DNA from: Dermanyssus gallinae | Lineage: Eukaryota > Arthropoda > Arachnida > Mesostigmata > Dermanyssidae | DNA: 64,000 bases | NCBI GenBank assembly: GCA_003439945.1 | Contig: QVRM01001118.1 | Location: 62,001-126,000, forward strand | Direction of reading: 5' to 3' | Shown: positions 58,215-64,000 of the stretch, in pieces | Layout of the letters: each line of letters begins with the position of its first letter | Position numbering within the stretch: position 1 is the first letter of the stretch | Notes under the pieces: model-generated | What the model saw: only the letters and a program-made list of their open reading frames with translations | What the model was told of the DNA's origin: nothing | The model's database searches: none | Position numbers and translations under genes: made by a program

Positions 58215-59362
58215 CAGGTAGTTCAATAAGTTCTTAGAATGAGCTTTTTAGAATTCGAATTTTGGCACGCTTTCACCGCTAATAGGAACTGCAACTTTTC
58301 GACTGCTAGCGCTCAACATATTATGGTGATTGGCCGTTGCGATTTCGTTTGATAGCTTTTCCCGTGCAACGTATCGGCGTGATTTTTAAAAATGGAGAAA
58401 AAAGAGTTTCGAGTGGTTATCAAGCATTTTTATTTCAAAGGTTGGAATGCGACCCAAGTAAAAATTGAGTTAGACGACACGTACAGTGACTCTGCGTTAT
58501 GTTTTGCCACTGTTTCCAACTGGATTAATGTGTTAAAAAGATGTCGCAGGAGCACCGAGGATGAACTACGTCCAGGAGGCCAAAAAACGGCAACTGATGA
58601 GGAAAACGTAGAGAAAGTGCGAAAAATTCTTGGCACAGATAAGCGAATGAACATTAAGGAAATAGCGGAGGCATTAGGGATTAGTTTAGGCAGTGTGCAT
58701 TTTATCCTACACGAAAACTTGAAGATGAAAGAGCTTAGAGCAAAATGGCTGCCGCATTTGCTCAACCAAGGCCAAAAAGACGCGCCTGTTTTGGCTTTAT
58801 AGCGAAATTTGGCCAAGATGTCGAATAATCTGTCGGATTTTTGGTGCAGATTCATGACCGTCGATGAAAGCTGGGTTCATCACTACACTCCCGAGACCCA
58901 AGAAGCATCTTGCCAATGGTGTGCACCTGATGAAGGACCTCCGAAGAGGGTGCGGACAACGGCATTGACCGGAAAGGTGATGGCTACAGTTTTTTAAGAC
59001 CAACATAGAATAATGCTGGTCGACTACCTTGAGAGCTGTAAAACGATCACAGGAGAATATTATGCAAGACTGTTGGACTGCCGTTAGCAAGAACTCATCG
59101 TGAAACGGCCCGCTTTGCAGAAGAAGGTTGTCCCGTTTCACCAGGGCAATGCTCTTGCACACAAGTCCCGGCAAGCATCGGCAAAACTGGCCCAACTGAG
59201 GTTCGAACTTATTGAACAACCCTCCTATTCTCCAGACCTGGCCCCCTCTGATTATTTCCTCTTCGGACATTTGAAGAATAGTCTCGGTGGAAAGCGTAAG
59301 AAAAATTTAAAAACATGATTTGGAAAATTCTCGGTTTTCATTCTAAGAACTTATTGAACTAC

Positions 59363-59365
<3 letters not shown>
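58215..59365 (+). mobile_element. mariner type G (irritans-like), 1151 bp
   Basis: Perfect ~28-bp terminal repeats (CAGGTAGTTCAATAAGTTCT at both ends) bordered by TA (58213-58214 and 59366-59367). The left half is complete; the 3' part is shortened, since the terminal repeat follows almost directly after KNSLGGKRKK. A (TA)n array adjoins the right end. Confidence 0.93.
58392..59318 (+). pseudogene. mariner transposase with catalytic Asp changed to Gly
   Basis: ATG at 58392 (MEKKEFRVVIKHFYFKGWNA). The N-terminal helix-turn-helix pair and linker (STEDELRPGGQKTATDEENV, IKEIAEALGISLGSVHFILH) are open to a stop at 58800. Then come the first catalytic block FMTVDESWVHHYTPETQEAS, GKVMATVF and a stop (58995), DYLESCKTITGEYYARLLDC and a stop, and the second block VVPFHQGNALAHKSRQASAK, where HQD is HQG. 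The third block PSYSPDLAPSDYFLFGHLKN is intact. C-terminal ~50 residues are missing. Layout and sequence resemble the irritans/SETMAR-type mariners. Confidence 0.88.
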
Positions 59366-59399
<34 letters not shown>

Positions 59400-59421
59400 T
59401 GTTTTTAGCTGTGTGCCATAC

Positions 59422-59657
59422 CGAGTGCGAAGCTCTCCATGCGCCGCAATGAGAGTTGCGAGCATTCGAAATGGCATGAGGGAGCGCCGAATGCGATCGT
59501 AGTTGCTGCTGCTGCTGTTGTTGTTGACGACGTTGGAGTTTTCACTGAGCTGTACACCGAATACCATAGCATCTTCGAGACGACGAGCAGTCCCGTCGGC
59601 ACCGAGAACTACCAACGGAAGGAGCAGGACGAACACACGCTGAACTGCTATGGCCAT
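59422..59657 (-). CDS. candidate host exon: secreted or neuropeptide-like precursor, 5' part
   Basis: The only frame here that looks like a host protein start. ATG at 59657 has A at -3 and G at +4. Residues 1-20 (MAIAVQRVFVLLLPLVVLGA) form a clean signal peptide. They are followed by a polar stretch with Asn/Ser runs (NVVNNNSSSSNYD), a furin-type site RIRR at about residues 54-57, and a helical-looking segment SLMPFRMLATLIAAHGELRT. The frame runs into a (TA)n array, so it must end by splicing; CG/GTATGG at 59422 is a possible donor and would leave a phase-2 intron in an Arg codon. No later exon was found. The protein is not recognised. Alternative: chance ORF. Confidence 0.35.
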
Positions 59658-59659
59658 GA

Positions 59660-60604
59660 TACGCCTGACGGCACACCGGTAACGACGATAGAAAGAGACA
59701 GCAGGCTTAGGCGTTACGCACGGACAGCCTGTTTCTCTGTTCTCTTTTCATCTAGCTGTTTTTCTTTTGTACTGTTTAAGTACACGCACACAACCGGATA
59801 GAGTGTCGTTGTAGCAGACAGATTCCTGCAAGTTCGAATGCACGTCTCAAAGTGGCACGTAGTGTGGCGGTAACGTGTTCTAATTAAACTCTTAAACGCT
59901 GGCTCGGTGTTGTGTCATCTGTCGGCGTTGCCTTCATTCGGATGCAGGACAGTGTCAATAGCAGAAACAACAACACAAACAACGACAATCATAACATGAA
60001 CACTTCTCACACAATAAACATTATTACGTTTTTGCAGTCATCGAAATACAATCACAATTGACGACGACGACGTTAGCCAATAACAGAGTTTTGTTGAGTA
60101 GTTTGCATCTGTTTGTCTATCAACAGAGTACACAAAACGGACTGGACAAGATTGAAACATATGAGAAGGGCAATGCATCGAGAGACAGAGAAAGAGAGAA
60201 AAAACAAAGAAAAACAGAGTGAATGTGAGTACACGAAGCAGTGAGAAGGAAGACAAATAGGAAACAATGTAAAATTGAGGGGGGAGGGAGGTATGAGAGC
60301 ATCAGAACAACAAGTGAAAAAACAGAGGAATGTGAGCATATGAAGAAGATAGCCACAAAATTACTTTGGAATGCATGCCCAAACCGGTATATGATATGTG
60401 CCTGCACGGATGTATGTAGCACTCGATTGCAACCTATCGGCAAAGGAACGAGGCAGGGAGAGAGGGAGAGCAACGCAACTGTGACGACAATCATAAGAAC
60501 TTTGCATACTGAGTGTCCACTCGTTCAGTGTATTTACTTTCTTGTTTGTTGCGTAGGACGATTCACGCGTGAACAATGTCTGCGATACAACTGCTTTCTG
60601 GTTT

Positions 60605-60648
<44 letters not shown>
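59660..60648. other. no confirmed gene
   Basis: Would contain the promoter and 5' UTR of the candidate exon. Purine-rich tract at 60170-60225 and (CT)n then (TA)n at 60603-60648. ORFs of up to 224 codons here overlap simple repeats and the foldback element and are not supported. Confidence 0.4.
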
Positions 60649-60651
<3 letters not shown>

Positions 60652-61821
60652 GGTCATTCATATCGTTATGTACTTATTGCGAGGTTTGGTCAAACTCGGC
60701 ACGAAAATAATTTTTTTCAGTGGAAGGAGGACGCGAAAACGTCTTGTTTAGGAGAGAGCGAGAGAGTGAAGTTTATAAAAGTAGTTATTCAGCCTTTTTT
60801 CTCCTACATAGTTGTCGAAATCTACGTATGCGGAAGAATCAGTCAACGCACGAAGAAACCGATTATACCGGCGTGTTTTGAGGAAAATTCTGCACAAAGG
60901 AACACACTTCACTAGCTTGCGTAGCGAAAAGCGAATAACCAGTTTAAGGAAAGTCATAAGAAATCTATATTTTACGTTAACGCTTTTTCACGACTAATCG
61001 ACAATTGTTTCCATTACGTTCAAAAATGTACGTCCAAAATACCAATCTCAAGCAATAGCAAATTTAATGCCCACCATTCTCGTACCAAGGTGATGGTGCT
61101 GTGTTACGTAAACGTCAACTAACTCAGCATTTTCGACAGTCATGGTTGTTATGTTTTACGTGCAAGTTTTCATGTTCAGAATCGTAAAATTTTGCCAAGA
61201 CGTTTCCGTCCCCTCCTTCCACTAGGAAAAAATATTCTCTTGCCGAGTTCTACCAAACCTCAACATATGTACCTAACTTTCTCATACACCCTATGCAAGT
61301 ATGCATGCCTTCGTTTTCGATATGGCTATCGAAAAAGCTTAGTTACTTGACAACTACGTAACGCAGCACCATTACTTTGACACAAAACTGGTGTGCATTA
61401 AGTTTGCTGTTGCGTGAGTGTGGTCTTTTGGACATACATTTTTGGTCGTAATGAATTTTTTTTACGATTTTTCACGAAAAAGCGTTAACGTAAGACATAA
61501 CAACATATCGACTTTTTATGACTTTCCTCAACCTGGCTATTCCCTTTTCGCTACGCAAGCTAGTGAAAAGCCTTCCGTTATACAGAATTTTCCTCCGAAC
61601 ACGCCGGTATAACCGGTTCCTTCATGCGTTAACTGGTTGCCCGCAAACGTAGATCTCGCACAACCACGTAGAAGAAGAAAAGGCAGAATAACTACGTTTA
61701 TACATTTTACTCTCACTCCTAAACAAGACGTTTTCGCTTCCTCCTTCCATTAGGAAAAAAATATTTTCTTGAAAAGTTCTACCAAACCTCGAAATAAGTA
61801 CATAACGTATGAATGACCCTG
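60649..61821. mobile_element. long foldback transposon, copy 2 (1173 bp)
   Basis: Ends CAGGGTCATTCATATCGTTA (left) and inverted CAGGGTCATTCATACGTTAT (right), each next to TA. The arms are about 470 bp each (60649 to about 61118, and about 61340 to 61821), with a ~220-bp centre that again holds a third terminus-like segment (61199-61295). Copy 2 is diverged from copy 1 throughout but shares its architecture, including the internal terminus, so the structure is a property of the family. Confidence 0.9.
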
Positions 61822-61829
61822 TATATATT

Positions 61830-63105
61830 AGGTAAGTCAAAAAGTTTGTCGGCTTTTTTATCCGATTTTAAAGAGCCTTTTTTATGTAGACAACAGTATT
61901 TTTATTCAATGATATATTGACCGTTTTGTTCGATAACCTTCGCCCATCGCCTCGGTAGATCCATAATTCCTTTCTCCTAGAACGTCTTGTCCTTCTCGTC
62001 GAAATACTGAGTGAGGTGATTTTTTATAGCCTCCAAAGATTCAAATGTTGTGCCATCAAAGGAGTTCTGGAGAGACCTGAACAAGTAATAATCAGATGGT
62101 GCGAGGTCGGGACTATAAGCTGGGTGCGGCAGCACATCCCAGTCAAACTCCGCCAATTTTTGCCGGGTGGCCAAACTTTTGTGTGGTGTCGCCTTATCAT
62201 GTTGAAAAGTGACGCCCCACTTGTTTGACAATTCCGGGCGCTTCGTTGCTACTGCAGCTTTCAAATCTTCGAGTTGTCTGCAGTAGACGACGGAGTTGAT
62301 CGTCTGACCCATTGGAAGCAGCTCAAAATACACGATGCCCTTACAGTCCCACCAGCAGCACAGCATAACCTTCTTCTGATGAATTTCGGGTTTAGGGATA
62401 GCTGCGGCCTGAGAACCTCTGGGGATCCAACTTCTTTTCTGTGTTACGTTTCTGTAGAGTATCCATTTTTCATCGCCGGTTATCAATCTCCTCAGAAATG
62501 GCTCATTCGAGTTCTTCCGGAGGAGTGCGTGACAGGTATCGACTCGCCCTTCAAGCTGCCTATCATTGAGGTCGTGTGGTAGCCAGATATTCCGCTTGCA
62601 CGAGAAACCTGCATCATGGAGGCGATTCCAAACGGTTCCGTGGGAGACTCCCGTTACATCTTCAATTTCTTTTATGGTCAAACCTGGGTTCGAAGTAACC
62701 AGGCTTATGACTTCGTCGGTCTCCACAACATTGGGTCGTCCTGACCTCGGTTCATCTTCGAGATTGAAGTTTCCAGCTTTGAAACGGGCGAATGGCTTTT
62801 CGACTGTGGATTTGTGTATTGCAATTTCGCCGTAGACTGCACATATCCTCCGGGTTGTTTGCGCTGCACTTATGCCTTCACGGTAGGAGAACAACATAAT
62901 GTGTCGAAAATGCGTATTTTTATCCTCCATTGCAGCTGCCAATTCCGCAAACGAAACGGTTAAGTTGGAACCGGTATACCGTCGCGCCGCCACGGGTCTG
63001 CTCCTGAATGTAAACACCCAGCCGCACTCTCAGGCGGCCCTGCTGCAGAGCGCGGGAATTTCAAAAATGTGGTCCCAGAAAGCCGACGAACTTTTTGACT
63101 TAACT
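61830..63105 (-). mobile_element. mariner type B, essentially complete
   Basis: Terminal repeats GGTAAGTCAAAAAGTTTGTC (left) and inverted GTTAAGTCAAAAAGTTCGTC (right), next to TA dinucleotides. About 1.28 kb, the normal mariner length. It lies within 10 bp of the foldback element on one side and a (TA)n array on the other. A fragment of the same family is at 1151-1240. Confidence 0.95.
61977..62930 (-). pseudogene. mariner transposase, intact except for one premature stop
   Basis: ATG at 62930 (MEDKNTHFRHIMLFSYREGI) is preferred over the upstream 29-codon extension because it matches the usual mariner N-terminus. N-terminal helix-turn-helix (residues ~1-110) with linker LEDEPRSGRPNVVETDEVIS, then the catalytic domain: first Asp in ITGDEKWILYRN, second in FQHDKATPHKSLATRQ, third in HPAYSPDLAPSDYYLFRSLQ; 34 residues separate the last two (D34D). 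HDKATPH differs from the usual HDNARPH. The frame stops at 61977-61979 after 317 residues; reading past that TAG gives GIMDLPRRWAKVIEQNGQYI and a natural stop, for a total near 342, the family's normal length. Confidence 0.92.
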
Positions 63106-63784
63106 TATATATATATATATATATATATATATACGTGTGTGGCTGTGAGTGTCTAGCAGTTTATCTTCCCACTTTCAGATGGCAGCCAAGCACAGTTTCA
63201 CAAATAACGGCATAGGAACTTGCATCTTGCATGTACCGAATAGAAATGAGTCTGAAGAGTTTGGGTACATCTAGGTGATTATATTTTCCACGTATACCTC
63301 TGGCAGTTGGGTAATTGAGCCGTCCCACTTCACTCCGTAGCGAGAAAACATACTCAAACAGCGCGTTAAAGTGCAGTGTGAACTTTTAAAAATTGTCCAC
63401 CAGAGCTGTTCTCGTGCACTGTACTACTGACTTCTTAAAAGCCACTGCTGCTCTGTGACAGGCAACACAAACGGTTTTGGACTGCTTAATGTAGACGTTG
63501 TTACATGACGAGCCCACAAATCAACGACGGGGAATTGGAAAGTTTATTTAGGGAGCTTTTAATTTCCAACGTTACACTGCCAGCATAAGAGATCACGGAT
63601 GATTCTAGCGCTTCTAGCGACGGCGACGTAATATGAAGTAAAGACAGCCATTTTACTAAAGCACAACGAAAGCAGCTGGGATAGACCTGATTATTTATGA
63701 TAAAATTATTGACTTTTATTTATATAATTTCACTATGTTAGCGCTTTGGAGTGGACAATTGTCTCCGCGCGAACGTGTGATTAC
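63106..63784. other. no gene; (TA)n at left
   Basis: (TA)n to about 63132, then ~650 bp without a supportable feature. Confidence 0.5.
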
Positions 63785-64000
63785 GAATTCTTTAACCCAG
63801 GGTTAGCCCAGTTCAACAATGTGCCCTGAACAGACGCTGCGTTTTCTCGTTGAATGTCGAGCGACAGCCTCTGACGCAAGAATTCGGATGCCCTCGAGTC
63901 TCCTGTCGAAAGATTAAGGCTTTTACCGACCCGCTGAATCAGCTTGAGCGTAAGGGGGCCTGCAGCTCCCATAGTCTCGAACGCCAACGGACAAAAATCG
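63785..64000 (-). pseudogene. LINE ORF2 C-terminal fragment at window edge
   Basis: The minus-strand frame enters from beyond the window: CPLAFETMGAAGPLTLKLIQ, then GDSRASEFLRQRLSLDIQRE, NAASVQGTLLNWANPG and a stop near 63790. The RLSLDIQRENAA motif closes the ORF of a broad class of LINE-type RTs. Open to the edge, so a larger copy may continue to the right. Related to the scrap at 36055-36262. Confidence 0.6.

Overview
This is a eukaryotic, arthropod-type repeat-rich window with no confirmed host gene. Almost every protein-like signal belongs to a transposable element, and most copies are broken. The window carries several mariner lineages, a Tc1-like element, R1-like, CR1/L2-like and R2-like non-LTR retrotransposons, a tRNA-derived SINE, many (TA)n arrays and large expanses without coding signal. 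That mixture is usual in large arthropod genomes. A chelicerate (mite or tick) would fit, but the species cannot be fixed from this sequence.

Layout. 1-1.24 kb: a mariner cut by the left window edge, inserted into the end of a second mariner whose family has a near-intact copy at 61.8-63.1 kb. 2.8-3.65 kb: R1-like LINE remnant. 6.7-7.2 kb: two SINE copies. 9.4 kb: a tiny mariner-end MITE. 10.2 kb: R1-like scrap. 13.1-14.3 kb: a mariner scrap and a LINE 3' end with an (AATC)n tail. 15.3-16.0 kb: a SINE and a 19-bp minisatellite. 16.7-18.4 kb: small palindromes and duplications. 19.6-23.4 kb: a long decayed R1-like LINE. 23.9-24.7 kb: internally deleted mariner. 26.95-27.5 kb: three SINEs separated by CTA repeats. 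28.6-28.9 kb: 3' end of an R2-like LINE. 33.1 kb: a 43-bp tandem repeat with 86-bp higher order. 33.8-34.9 kb: a long foldback element. 35.0-35.9 kb: mariner pseudogene. 39.4-41.4 kb: LINE pseudogene on the minus strand. 43.0-45.5 kb: CR1-like LINE on the minus strand, interrupted by a plus-strand LINE with a 12-bp target duplication. 46.2-46.9 kb: two SINEs with clear 15-16 bp target duplications. 48.7-52.3 kb: an R2-like LINE with zinc fingers, Myb, RT and restriction-like endonuclease. 53.3-54.0 kb: mariner pseudogene. 54.1-55.4 kb: R1-like LINE. 55.9-57.5 kb: Tc1-like element with 210-bp terminal repeats. 58.2-59.4 kb: mariner. 59.4-59.66 kb: the best candidate for a host exon (signal peptide plus furin-like site). 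60.65-61.82 kb: second copy of the foldback. 61.83-63.1 kb: near-intact mariner. 63.8-64 kb: edge of another LINE.

How it works together. The autonomous elements supply two kinds of machinery: mariner/Tc1 transposases acting on TA targets, and LINE reverse transcriptases. The SINE and the foldback family are non-autonomous passengers. (TA)n arrays flank most of the DNA transposons and look like preferred landing sites. The most unusual structures are the roughly 1.15-kb foldback family with a third internal terminus, the R2-like element outside rDNA, and the SINE family with precise target duplications.
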